In this document: piece after piece, positions 1 through 7,065 of the stretch
Position numbering within the stretch: the first letter of the stretch is position 1
Layout of the letters: each line of letters opens with the position of its first letter
Assembly: GCA_963839745.1 (NCBI GenBank)
Contig: CAWIWC010000010.1
Location: 124,001 to 188,000 of the forward strand
DNA: 64,000 bases
Direction: 5' to 3'
DNA from: JAIBJN01 sp963839745
GTDB taxonomy: Bacteria; Actinomycetota; Thermoleophilia; Gaiellales; Gaiellaceae
Made by a program: the position numbers and the translations under genes
The notes under the pieces: generated by a model
Seen by the model: the letters and a program-made list of their open reading frames with translations, nothing else
Databases searched by the model: none
Told to the model about the DNA's origin: nothing

Positions 1-462
1 ACCCGGGACGAAGGCGTCCGGATCGGCGTCCTTGTAGTACTCGACTCCCTGGAGCAGGGAGTTGGCGCAGTTGCCGACGCCGATGACGGCAACGCGGACC
101 TTGTCCTCGGACCGCGCCCTCCCGTTGGTCTTCCCGTTCGTGCTGGCCATATCGTCCTTTCCTGTGAGTGCTGCGGTGAGTGTTGTCACGACGAGCTGGT
201 TCGTCGTGCTAGCAGAACGGTCGGCCTCGTCCTTGAGCGCGGCCTTGAGAGGCGGAGGCACGCGCAGGAGCACCGCGCCGCTCGCGCCAGGGGTGGAGCC
301 GCCGCGGCGCCCGCTCGGCTCGAACTCGACGCCGAAGCGCTCGGCGAGGATCGAGACGGCGACGTCGTTCATCGTCCCCTGCCGCCGCGAGACCTCGCGC
401 GCGAGCGCGCGCTTGAGCGCGGAAGGCATGCGGACGAGGAGGCTTGTTCTGCTAGCAGCCAT
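1..462 (-). CDS. ino1: Tandem ribbon-helix-helix domain fused in frame to inositol-3-phosphate synthase (partial, runs off window start)
   Basis: The frame opens at ATG 462 and has no stop down to base 1 (154 codons). Residues 105 on begin with the inositol-3-phosphate synthase N-terminus: a VRVAVIGVGNCANSL Rossmann motif (about 123-137), then QGVEYYKDADP. This enzyme turns glucose-6-phosphate into inositol-3-phosphate for phosphatidylinositol and mycothiol. Residues 1-104 are extra to the family and hold two ribbon-helix-helix repeats (about 7-45 and 62-99): a short beta strand (SLLVRMP, AVLLRVP), helix, turn, helix. ATG 150, the expected enzyme start, has a strong Shine-Dalgarno AGGAAAGGA 4 nt upstream, so both a fusion and a free enzyme could be made. 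The gene follows the CDP-alcohol phosphotransferase by 19 bp. The enzyme call is secure from the N-terminus; whether the fusion is made is unknown. Confidence 0.8.
   Translation of the reverse strand, partial: MAASRTSLLVRMPSALKRALAREVSRRQGTMNDVAVSILAERFGVEFEPSGRRGGSTPGASGAVLLRVPPPLKAALKDEADRSASTTNQLVVTTLTAALTGKDDMASTNGKTNGRARSEDKVRVAVIGVGNCANSLLQGVEYYKDADPDAFVPG
155..163 (-). promoter_or_regulatory. Internal Shine-Dalgarno for the Ino1 start at 150
   Basis: On the minus strand AGGAAAGGA lies 4 nt before ATG 150. It is far stronger than anything before ATG 462, which has no recognisable ribosome site. It supports separate translation of the enzyme inside the longer RHH-Ino1 frame. Confidence 0.6.
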
Positions 463-477
463 AAAGACTGCTAGCAG
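449..477 (-). promoter_or_regulatory. Paired CTGCTAGCAG palindromes at the RHH-Ino1 start (candidate autoregulatory operator)
   Basis: Two identical 10-bp palindromes CTGCTAGCAG lie at 449-458 and 468-477, 19 bp apart centre to centre, on either side of ATG 462. A third copy of the 8-bp core TGCTAGCA lies inside the gene at 207-214. RHH repressors usually bind short repeated operators around two helical turns apart, so the RHH domain encoded here is the obvious candidate ligand. A GATACT box about 20 nt upstream of the ATG could be the -10. Binding is inference. Confidence 0.5.
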
Positions 478-481
478 AGTA

Positions 482-1117
482 TCAGCTGGCGCGGAGCTGC
501 TGCCGAACTGATAGCACTCGCTGCACGACCGTGATCCAGGCCGCCGCGGCGAGGAGCGTGACGGTGATCGGCAGGACGAGCTCGTGGAACGGAGCGAGGC
601 CCAGCCCGACCGAGAGCACGATGACCCGTTCCGCACGGCTTCCGATGCCGACGTCGCCCTTGAGGCCGAGCGCCTCTGCGCGCGCACGCGTGTAGCTGAC
701 GAGGAACGAGCCTCCGATGGCGGCGAAGGCCGCGGCGACGCCCCACTCGTAGCCGTCGCGCATCATCACGAGCCCGACGGCGCCGAGCATGAAGCCCTCG
801 CCCACCCTGTCGACGGTCGAGTCGAGGAAGGCACCGAACGGCGTGCCCTTCCCGCTGCGCCGGGCGAGAGCGCCGTCGAGGATGTCGAGCACGCTCCCGA
901 CGACGAACATGAGCCCGCCGACGAAGTAGAACCAGTGCGTGACGTACTCGAAGTAGACGACCACGGCGCCCGCGATGCAGAGGCTGACGCCGGCCACGGT
1001 GAGCGCGTCCGGGGTGACGCTCGTCCGCTCGAGGCCGGCGATCGACCGGCTCGCGATGCGGCGGGCCTCGTCCTGGTAGGTCTTCTTCGCGCGCTCGGCT
1101 TGCTGAGGGCTGCTCAA
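482..1117 (-). CDS. CDP-alcohol phosphatidyltransferase, probable phosphatidylinositol-phosphate synthase
   Basis: 211 aa integral membrane enzyme. The full family signature DG-x2-AR-x8-G-x3-D-x3-D is present at residues 81-103, with all Asp residues kept. Several hydrophobic segments follow (about 40-78, 108-135, 165-198). The family moves a phosphatidyl group from CDP-diacylglycerol to an alcohol. With inositol-3-phosphate synthase directly downstream, the likely acceptor is inositol phosphate, giving phosphatidylinositol phosphate as in mycobacteria. The N-terminal 25 residues are hydrophilic and cytosolic. It starts 10 bp after the PAP2 gene and its stop is 19 bp before the RHH-Ino1 start, so the three genes look like one operon. 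Phosphatidylglycerophosphate synthase is the main alternative, but the context argues against it. Confidence 0.82.
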   Translation of the reverse strand: MSSPQQAERAKKTYQDEARRIASRSIAGLERTSVTPDALTVAGVSLCIAGAVVVYFEYVTHWFYFVGGLMFVVGSVLDILDGALARRSGKGTPFGAFLDSTVDRVGEGFMLGAVGLVMMRDGYEWGVAAAFAAIGGSFLVSYTRARAEALGLKGDVGIGSRAERVIVLSVGLGLAPFHELVLPITVTLLAAAAWITVVQRVLSVRQQLRAS

Positions 1118-1127
1118 CGCAGCGAGG

Positions 1128-1892
1128 CTACCACCGGCGGTGCCCGCAGCGGTAGAGCGCGGGCGTGACCGCGGGGCGCCCTTCCTGGGCCCACGACACG
1201 ATCGTCGCGCCCATGAAGGCCACGCCTACTCCGGCCACGATGTCGAGCCAGAAGTGGTTGCCGGTCGCCATGACCGAGAACCAGACCCACGTCGGCCAGA
1301 GCGTCCAGAGGATCGCGGCCCAGCGGCTCTTGACGAGCGTCGCCATGGCGAAGCCGATGATCAGCGCGTCGGCCGCGTGCACGCTCGGCATGGCTGCGTA
1401 CGGGTTCGAGGCGAGCTCGATAAGCCCGCTGCCGTGGTTGACCGCGGAGGACTGGGCCAGCGTGTCCACGAAGCCGAACTCGGGGAACATGCGCGGTGGC
1501 GCGGTCGGCATGAGCACGTAGCCGACGAGCGCGAGCAGGTTCGTGGCGAAGACCCAGTTGCGAACGGTGACGAACGCGTCGTTCCGCATGAAGTAGATCC
1601 AGAGGAGCGACAGGCCGAGCACCGGGAACTGGGACAGCCAGTAGGTGAGGTTGACCGCCTCGAGCGCGAGGTCGCCCCCGTGCAGGACCGCCTGCTGGAT
1701 GTCCACCTCGACGAGGGCGTTGAACGCCCGCTCGGCGTCGATGACGGTGAGGCCGTTCTGGACTGCTTCGAGGGTGCTTCGATCGGCGATGCCGCGGGCG
1801 ATCTGGTACACCAGACCGAAACCAAGCCACAGCGAAAGCTGGAAGAAAAAGTCTTTCCAGCCATTGGGCAGATACCGGCCGACAGCGGTCAC
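1128..1892 (-). CDS. PAP2-superfamily membrane enzyme (Aur1-like branch), first gene of the inositol lipid operon
   Basis: 254 aa with about six membrane segments and a GTG start. Conserved PAP2 features are PTAPPR (129-134), PSVHAADA (169-176, catalytic His172) and GNHFWLD (211-217, His213 and Asp217), the order seen in the PAP2_3 or Aur1-like branch. These enzymes dephosphorylate lipids or transfer phosphoinositol. Here it leads an operon with a PI-phosphate synthase and inositol-3-phosphate synthase, so it may dephosphorylate PI-phosphate to PI or transfer inositol phosphate to another lipid. Substrate is inference; family membership is clear. It is divergent from the GNAT gene at 1983. 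Confidence 0.75.
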   Translation of the reverse strand: MTAVGRYLPNGWKDFFFQLSLWLGFGLVYQIARGIADRSTLEAVQNGLTVIDAERAFNALVEVDIQQAVLHGGDLALEAVNLTYWLSQFPVLGLSLLWIYFMRNDAFVTVRNWVFATNLLALVGYVLMPTAPPRMFPEFGFVDTLAQSSAVNHGSGLIELASNPYAAMPSVHAADALIIGFAMATLVKSRWAAILWTLWPTWVWFSVMATGNHFWLDIVAGVGVAFMGATIVSWAQEGRPAVTPALYRCGHRRW

Positions 1893-1933
1893 AAGCCCAG
1901 TCTAGCGGCGGTGTCGGTTCGGTTTTCCCCCGT

Positions 1934-1948
1934 TTCACAAGTGGTGAA
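1934..1948. promoter_or_regulatory. Inverted repeat TTCAC-N5-GTGAA between divergent genes
   Basis: A perfect 5+5 inverted repeat, TTCACAAGTGGTGAA, lies between the divergent PAP2 (start 1892) and GNAT (start about 1983) genes. Size and position suit a repressor dimer site. No regulator can be named. Confidence 0.3.
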
Positions 1949-1982
1949 AGGCACATACGACGTGCGCCGATACATTGACGTC

Positions 1983-2483
1983 GTGGGCAGCATCCGGCCG
2001 TGCCGCGACGACGAGCGCCCGGCGATCCTGGAGATCGTGAACGTCGCAGCAGCCGCCGCCTACCGCGGTGTGATCCCCGACGATCGCTGGCGCGTGCCGT
2101 ACATGCGGCCCGACGAGCTCGATCGCGAGATCGAGGAGGGCGTCACGTTCTGGGGATACGAGCTGGGCGGCGAGCTGGTCGGCGTCATGGGCATCCAGGC
2201 CGTGGACGACGTCGACCTGATCCGGCACGCCTACGTGCTGCCCGACCGCCAGGGGCATGGCATCGGGGGCTCCCTGCTCGGCCATCTCCGGGGTCAGACG
2301 ACCCGCCGCATGCTCATCGGCACGTGGGCCTCGGCCGAGTGGGCGATCCGCTTCTATCGCCGCCACGGCTTCGAGCTCGTGACGCCGGAGCGGAAGACCG
2401 CGCTCCTCGAGAGGTACTGGACGATCCCCGAGCGTCAGGTCGAGACGTCGGTCGTGCTCGCCGATCCGCCTTTCGGCAGCTAG
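1983..2483 (+). CDS. GNAT-family N-acetyltransferase
   Basis: About 166 aa. It begins SIRPCRDDE, the usual first strand of the GNAT fold, and has the acetyl-CoA loop PDRQGHGIGGSLL followed by ASAEWAIRFYRRHGFE, the family's last helix and strand. Substrate cannot be predicted. I chose GTG 1983 because the fold starts right after it; GTG 1941 and 1944 are in frame but add residues of no known kind. The frame stays open far upstream only as antisense shadow of the PAP2 gene. It converges with moaA after 12 bp. Confidence 0.75.
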   Translation: MGSIRPCRDDERPAILEIVNVAAAAAYRGVIPDDRWRVPYMRPDELDREIEEGVTFWGYELGGELVGVMGIQAVDDVDLIRHAYVLPDRQGHGIGGSLLGHLRGQTTRRMLIGTWASAEWAIRFYRRHGFELVTPERKTALLERYWTIPERQVETSVVLADPPFGS

Positions 2484-2495
2484 CCCAGCCTCGGC

Positions 2496-3503
2496 CTAGC
2501 CGCCGATGTAGGACATCTCGACCTTCGGCAGGTCGGCGGTCTCGGCCGTGCGGAGCTCCGAGTAGCGGTCGTCGCGCACCGCCCAGATCCCGGCGATCGC
2601 CTCGGCGAGCTGGGCGTCGGAGGCGCCGCCGCGCACCAGCGCGCGGAGGTCGTGGCCAGTCGTGGCGAAGAGGCAGGTGTGGAGCTTTCCCTCGGCGGAG
2701 AGCCGCGCCCGCGTGCAGTCACCGCAGAAGGGCTGTGTGACCGAGGCGATCACGCCGACCTCGCCGCTCCCGTCGCGGTAGCGCCAGCGGTTCGCGACCT
2801 CGCCGCGGTACTGCGCCTCGACGGGCTCGAGGGGGTGCTCCGCGTCGATCGCGGCGACGATCTCCCGGGCGGGGACGACGTCGTCGAGCCGCCAGCCGTT
2901 CGTGTGTCCGACGTCCATGTACTCGATGAAGCGCAGGACGACGCCCGTGCCGCGGAACGCGCGGGCCATCGGGAGGATCGCGTCCTCGTTGACGCCGCGC
3001 TTGACGACGACGTTCACCTTCACGGGCGCGAGGCCGGCCGCGAGCGCCGCGTCGATCCCTGCCAGCACCCGCTCGACGGGGAAGTCGACGTCGTTCATCG
3101 CGCGGAAGGTCTCGTCGTCGAGCGAGTCCAGGCTCACCGTGATGCGGTCGAGCCCGGCGTCCTTGAGCGCCTGCGCCTTGCGCGCCAGCAGGGCGCCGTT
3201 CGTCGTCAGCGTCAGGTCGACGCCGGGGATCGCGGCCAGCATCTCCAGCAGCGTCTCGAGATCGCGGCGCAGCAGCGGTTCCCCGCCCGTGATGCGGATC
3301 TTCTCGACGCCCAGGCCGGCGAACGTCCGGGCAACGCGCTCGATCTCCTCGAAGGTCAGGAGCTCGGCGCGGGGGAGGAACGGATAGTCGCGGCCGAAGA
3401 CCTCCTTCGGCATGCAGTAGACGCAGCGGAAGTTGCAGCGGTCGGTGACCGAGATGCGGAGATCCCGGATCGGCCGCCCCAGCCTGTCGACGAGCCGCTC
3501 CAC
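2496..3503 (-). CDS. moaA: GTP 3',8-cyclase MoaA (molybdenum cofactor biosynthesis)
   Basis: 335 aa, GTG start. This radical-SAM enzyme turns GTP into 3',8-cyclo-GTP, the first step of molybdopterin synthesis. The N-terminal cluster motif CNFRCVYC (Cys23, 27, 30) binds the SAM-coordinating [4Fe-4S] cluster. ITGGEPLLRRD follows. The second cluster motif, CGDCTRARLSAEGKLHTC, lies near residues 261-278, and the protein ends in the Gly-Gly tail needed by MoaA. Length is normal. No other mo genes are in the window, so it stands apart from the rest of its pathway here. Confidence 0.96.
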   Translation of the reverse strand: MERLVDRLGRPIRDLRISVTDRCNFRCVYCMPKEVFGRDYPFLPRAELLTFEEIERVARTFAGLGVEKIRITGGEPLLRRDLETLLEMLAAIPGVDLTLTTNGALLARKAQALKDAGLDRITVSLDSLDDETFRAMNDVDFPVERVLAGIDAALAAGLAPVKVNVVVKRGVNEDAILPMARAFRGTGVVLRFIEYMDVGHTNGWRLDDVVPAREIVAAIDAEHPLEPVEAQYRGEVANRWRYRDGSGEVGVIASVTQPFCGDCTRARLSAEGKLHTCLFATTGHDLRALVRGGASDAQLAEAIAGIWAVRDDRYSELRTAETADLPKVEMSYIGG

Positions 3504-3587
3504 GCGTCAAGCGTAGCTTCTGAGGGGTTTCCGGACTGCATGCCTCGGGAATCCAGACGGCTCAAGCCGCGACGAAAGGGGTCTCTC

Positions 3588-3752
3588 GTGGATGACGGCA
3601 TGCGAGACAAGGTCGAAGGAAAGATCAAGGAGACGGAGGGCAAGCTCACCGACGACGAGCTGCGCGAGAAGCAGGGTCAGGCGCAGCAGAAGGTCGGCGA
3701 GGGCAAGGAACAGCTCGACGAGGCTCGGGACGAGGCTCGCGAGCGCATCTAG
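3588..3752 (+). CDS. CsbD-family small stress protein
   Basis: 54 aa and highly charged: MRDKVEGKIKETEGKLTDDE, then a Gln/Lys/Glu-rich helix and a basic end. The DKVEGKxKExxGKxTDD pattern is typical of CsbD-like proteins, made under general stress with no known reaction. GTG 3588 is chosen because AAAGGGG lies 6 nt upstream; ATG 3600 is the alternative. A strong hairpin follows 23 bp after the stop. Confidence 0.8.
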   Translation: MDDGMRDKVEGKIKETEGKLTDDELREKQGQAQQKVGEGKEQLDEARDEARERI

Positions 3753-3775
3753 CCGCTCGATTCTCTTCGCTCGAT

Positions 3776-3806
3776 GTGAGGCGCCCGAGTCGCTCGGGCG
3801 CCTCAC
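3776..3806 (+). terminator. Perfect 14-bp stem hairpin terminator after csbD-like gene
   Basis: GTGAGGCGCCCGAG pairs perfectly with CTCGGGCGCCTCAC across a 3-nt loop (TCG). No T-run follows, which is common for terminators in high-GC actinobacteria. Confidence 0.75.
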
Positions 3807-3895
3807 CTGCTTCCGGGCCGGCGATCAGCTGGACTGATCGAAGCGCCGCAGAACTCGACTTGAGCTGATCGACCCGCGATCGGCATGCTGAGAGC

Positions 3896-4855
3896 ATGGC
3901 CGCCAGGTACAGCGCGCGGGTCTGGTTCGCCCTCGTGACGATCTACGTCGTCTGGGGCTCGACCTTCATCGCCCTCGCGATCGCGGTCCGCGATCTCCCG
4001 CCGTTCCTGTCCATGGCGCTGCGCCACCTGATCGCGGGAGCCGCCCTGCTCGCGTGGGCGCTCCCGCGCGGCGACCGGGAGGGCGACCGGATCGGACGCC
4101 CGACGATCGTGGCGGGCTTCATCTTCGGCGGAGCACTCTTCGTGCTGGGCCACGGGAGCCTGGCGTGGGCGCAGCAGACCGTTCCCGCGGGTGTCGCGGC
4201 GCTGCTCGTCGGGAGCATCCCGATCTGGATGGCGCTGCTCGACCGCGTCTTCTTCGGGAAGCGCCTGCGGCCGTCGGCGTACGTCGGCTTCATGCTCGGC
4301 TTCATCGGGCTCGCGTTCCTCTTCGACCCCTTCGGGCAGGGATCGGTCGACCGCCTCGGCGCGCTCGTGATCGTCTTCGGCGCGCTCGCCTGGTCGGCGG
4401 GGTCCCTCTACTCGCGCGGCGCCCCGCTCCCGAAGCGCCCGCTCGTCTCGGCGGGCCTCGGCGCAATCTGCGGCGGCATCCTGCTCACCATCGTCTCGAT
4501 CGCCGGCGGCGAGATCGGCGAGGCGACGTGGACCTGGGACGCGCTGCTCGCGGTCTTCTATCTGATCGTCGTCGGGAGCCTGGTCGGCTTCACGGCCTAC
4601 GTCTGGCTCCTGCGCGCCGCCCCGATCTCGCTCGTCGCCACGTACGCGTACATGAACCCCATCGTCGCGGTCATCCTCGGCTGGGCGATCCTCGGTGAGG
4701 AGATCACGGTGCAGATGGTCGTCGCCGGCGCGGCGATCGTCGTCTCGGTCGCGCTCATCCTCCGAGCGAGCGGCGCAGCCCTCGAGCCGGGCCGGGGCCT
4801 CCGCCGTCGCCGCCCTGCGCAGGCGCCGACCGCGGTCACCGAGCCCGGCCGCTAG
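3896..4855 (+). CDS. EamA-family (DMT superfamily) transporter
   Basis: 319 aa with ten predicted membrane helices in two EamA repeats (about 8-135 and 150-292). Each repeat starts with a Gly/Trp-rich helix, for example YVVWGSTFIALAIAV at 17-31, and the second ends YMNPIVAVILGWAILGE, a typical EamA signature. Family members export amino acids or other metabolites, often of the YedA/RhaT type; the substrate cannot be read from sequence. The last 30 residues are a basic cytosolic tail. It is followed after 46 bp by the PLP decarboxylase, which has its own -10-like box. Confidence 0.88.
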   Translation: MAARYSARVWFALVTIYVVWGSTFIALAIAVRDLPPFLSMALRHLIAGAALLAWALPRGDREGDRIGRPTIVAGFIFGGALFVLGHGSLAWAQQTVPAGVAALLVGSIPIWMALLDRVFFGKRLRPSAYVGFMLGFIGLAFLFDPFGQGSVDRLGALVIVFGALAWSAGSLYSRGAPLPKRPLVSAGLGAICGGILLTIVSIAGGEIGEATWTWDALLAVFYLIVVGSLVGFTAYVWLLRAAPISLVATYAYMNPIVAVILGWAILGEEITVQMVVAGAAIVVSVALILRASGAALEPGRGLRRRRPAQAPTAVTEPGR

Positions 4856-4887
4856 TCGACGCCGCCACGCCCGACCGGCCGATCCGG

Positions 4888-4893
4888 TAGAAC
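4888..4893 (+). promoter_or_regulatory. -10-like TAGAAC, leaderless start of the decarboxylase
   Basis: TAGAAC ends 8 nt before GTG 4902, so transcription would begin at or near the start codon. No Shine-Dalgarno is present. This matches the spacing at many other genes of the window. Confidence 0.4.
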
Positions 4894-4901
4894 CGGCCAC
4901 C

Positions 4902-6314
4902 GTGGACCAGAGCCGGACCCCCCTCGCCGACGCCGCGGCCGCCTACCTGGCCGATCCGAGCATCACGCCGTTCACGACGCCGGGGCACAAGCGCGCGCCG
5001 CACCTCGCCGACGACCTCCTCCGTCTCGACCTGCCGCTCTCCTCGGGGGCCGACGACCTGCACATGCGCTCCGACGTGCTCGGCCAGGCCGAGCGCCTCG
5101 CGGCCGCGCTCTGGGGCGCGGATCTCTGCCGGTTCTGCGGGAACGGGTCGACGGAGGGCAACCAGGCGCTCGCGCTCGCCCTCGGACGGCCCGCCGATCG
5201 GGCGATCGTGTCGCGGAGCACGCACAAGTCCGTTCTCGCGGGCCTCGTGCTCTCCGGGCTCCACCCGGTGTGGGTGCGGCCCGACGTCGACCCGCAGACC
5301 GGCCTGCCGCTGGCGCTACCGCCCGAGCGGGTTGCGGACGCCCTGGCCGCGACGCCCGACGCGCGCGGCGTGTTCCTCGTCGAGCCCAACTTCGTCGGCG
5401 TCCTCTCCGACCTGCCGCGCATCGCCGAGCTCGCCCACGCGGCCGGCGTCCCGCTCGTCGTCGACCAGGCCTGGGGCGCCCACCTCGGGTTTCACCCCGA
5501 TCTGCCTCCGCACTCGATCGCGCTCGGCGCGGACGGGTTCGTCACCTCGGCGCACAAGACTCTGGCCGCGTTCACGCAGAGTGCCTACCTGCTCGCGCGC
5601 GGCGAGCGGCTCGACCTCGCGCGCCTGGACGAGTCCTTCGAGCTCCTCCACACGACGAGCGTCTCCGCGGCGCTGCTCGCCAGCCTCGACCGGGCGCGCC
5701 AGATCATGGCGATGCGCGGGGAGGAGCTCCTCACCGAGACGCTGCGCCTCGCCGCCCTCGTCCGCGAGCGGCTCGGGGAGGTCGAGGGCCTGGCGATCGT
5801 CGACTCCGACGACCCGACGAAGCTCGCTCTCGCGCTCCCGGCCACGGGCGCCGACGGGCTCGAAGTCGAGGCCGACCTCTTCGCGCAAGGCATCCGCTTC
5901 GAGCTCGCCAACCGCGACACGCTCGTGCCCCTCCTGACGATCGGCGACACCGAGGCGGGCGTGCAGAAGCTCTGCGACGCGCTCGTCGCCTCCTTCGCCA
6001 AGCGCCGCGGTGAGCCGCGGTCCCCGGGAGCGGCGAGCGCGGTCTGGGACGTCGATCCCGAGACCGCCATGACCCCGCGCGAAGCCTTCTTCGCCGCGCG
6101 GGAGACCGTCGCCGCCGAGGCCGCCGGCGGCCGGGTGGCGGCCGAGATGGTCGCGCCCTACCCGCCCGGGATCCCGGCGATCGCACCGGGCGAGGTCGTC
6201 TCCCAGCAGCTCGTCGACGCGCTGCGAGAGGCCGCCGCGGGCGGCACGAGACTCTCCTACTGCGCCGATCCCAAGCTGGCGACGCTCCAGGTCGTCGCGG
6301 ATCGGGAACGATGA
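4902..6314 (+). CDS. Orn/Lys/Arg decarboxylase family PLP enzyme, probably arginine decarboxylase of the SpeA/YaaO type
   Basis: 470 aa. Fold-type-I PLP decarboxylase. The N-terminus has ITPFTTPGHK, typical of the family; the PLP-stacking region is FCGNGSTEGNQ (78-88); VVDQAWGAHLGFH carries the pyridine-binding Asp188; and TSAHKT carries Schiff-base Lys219. The C-terminal domain (about 380-470) contains VAPYPPGIP, also conserved. Length fits the short Gram-positive SpeA-like group without an N-terminal wing. Products would be polyamine precursors such as agmatine or cadaverine; substrate choice is not decided by sequence. GTG 4902 has a -10-like box just upstream; earlier in-frame starts only add sequence antisense to nothing recognisable. 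Confidence 0.82.
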   Translation: MDQSRTPLADAAAAYLADPSITPFTTPGHKRAPHLADDLLRLDLPLSSGADDLHMRSDVLGQAERLAAALWGADLCRFCGNGSTEGNQALALALGRPADRAIVSRSTHKSVLAGLVLSGLHPVWVRPDVDPQTGLPLALPPERVADALAATPDARGVFLVEPNFVGVLSDLPRIAELAHAAGVPLVVDQAWGAHLGFHPDLPPHSIALGADGFVTSAHKTLAAFTQSAYLLARGERLDLARLDESFELLHTTSVSAALLASLDRARQIMAMRGEELLTETLRLAALVRERLGEVEGLAIVDSDDPTKLALALPATGADGLEVEADLFAQGIRFELANRDTLVPLLTIGDTEAGVQKLCDALVASFAKRRGEPRSPGAASAVWDVDPETAMTPREAFFAARETVAAEAAGGRVAAEMVAPYPPGIPAIAPGEVVSQQLVDALREAAAGGTRLSYCADPKLATLQVVADRER

Positions 6315-6341
6315 GCCAGGCCGTACGAACAGGAGGATGAG

Positions 6342-6950
6342 ATGACCAAGGGTCAGATGCTCGACCGGATCTCCTCGGACTCCCTGCGCGAGGCGACCGG
6401 CAAGGACTGGGACGAATGGCTGGAGACGCTGGACGCCGCCGGGGCCGCCGATTGGGACCACAAGGAGATCGTGGCGTACCTGAAGCGCGAGCACGGCGAC
6501 ACGACGACGGGCTGGTGGCGGCAGTCGCTGACGGTCGGCTACGAGCAGGCGCGCGGCAAGCGCGTCGTCGGGGAGACCGCCGCGGCCGGCTTCGAGGTCG
6601 GCGTGCGCCGCAGCGTCGCCGCCTCGGAGGACGACGTCTGGGAGCTGCTGACGTCGCGGCCGGAGCTTTGGCTCGGCGAGGGCGTCGCGTTCCGCAAGGG
6701 CGAGCGGTATTCGGTGCCGGAGGCGAGCGGCGAGATCCGCGTCGTGAAGCCCGGCGACCGCCTGCGCCTGACGTGGCAGCCGGAGGGCTGGGCCGCGCCG
6801 GCGACCCTCCAGTTCGCGCTCTCGCGCTCGCAGTCGGGGAAGACGACGATCACGGCGCACCTCGAGAAGCTCCCGGATGCCAGGGCTCGCGACACGATGC
6901 GCGAGCATCTGCGCGAGGCGCTCGACCGCATCGTCGCGGCCGTTTCCTGA
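6342..6950 (+). CDS. DUF4287-like plus SRPBCC (AHSA1-like) protein
   Basis: 202 aa. The N-terminal 75 residues (GKDWDEWLETLDAAGAADWD and HKEIVAYLKREHG) resemble DUF4287, a small helical domain. Residues 80-200 form an SRPBCC/AHSA1-like fold: alternating strands, a WQPEGW segment, and a C-terminal helix EHLREALDRIVAAVS. Members bind hydrophobic ligands or assist chaperones; no exact role is known. A strong Shine-Dalgarno AGGAGGATG precedes ATG 6342. It lies just upstream of dnaK but has its own leader, so a link to heat shock is only positional. Confidence 0.7.
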   Translation: MTKGQMLDRISSDSLREATGKDWDEWLETLDAAGAADWDHKEIVAYLKREHGDTTTGWWRQSLTVGYEQARGKRVVGETAAAGFEVGVRRSVAASEDDVWELLTSRPELWLGEGVAFRKGERYSVPEASGEIRVVKPGDRLRLTWQPEGWAAPATLQFALSRSQSGKTTITAHLEKLPDARARDTMREHLREALDRIVAAVS

Positions 6951-6998
6951 GCCCGCGGAACCCGCTTGGCCGCTGCCCTCCAGGGCTGGCTAGTGATC

Positions 6999-7028
6999 TG
7001 CTATAACTCGGCTTAGATTTTCTGAGCC
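6999..7028 (+). promoter_or_regulatory. dnaK promoter (extended -10) with overlapping candidate HspR operator
   Basis: TGCTATAAC (6999-7007) is an extended -10 with near-consensus TATAAC. Directly downstream, GGCTTAGA-TTT-TCTGAGCC (7010-7028) is a 19-bp inverted repeat with one mismatch that would cover the transcription start. HspR, encoded in this operon, usually binds a HAIR element CTTGAG-type repeat; the element here is related in layout but not identical. Start would be near 7014, leaving a leader of about 50 nt with GGAGGG before ATG 7066. Confidence 0.55.
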
Positions 7029-7065
7029 TAGCCTGAAAAAGCCAGCAAACGGAGGGAATCAGCAC

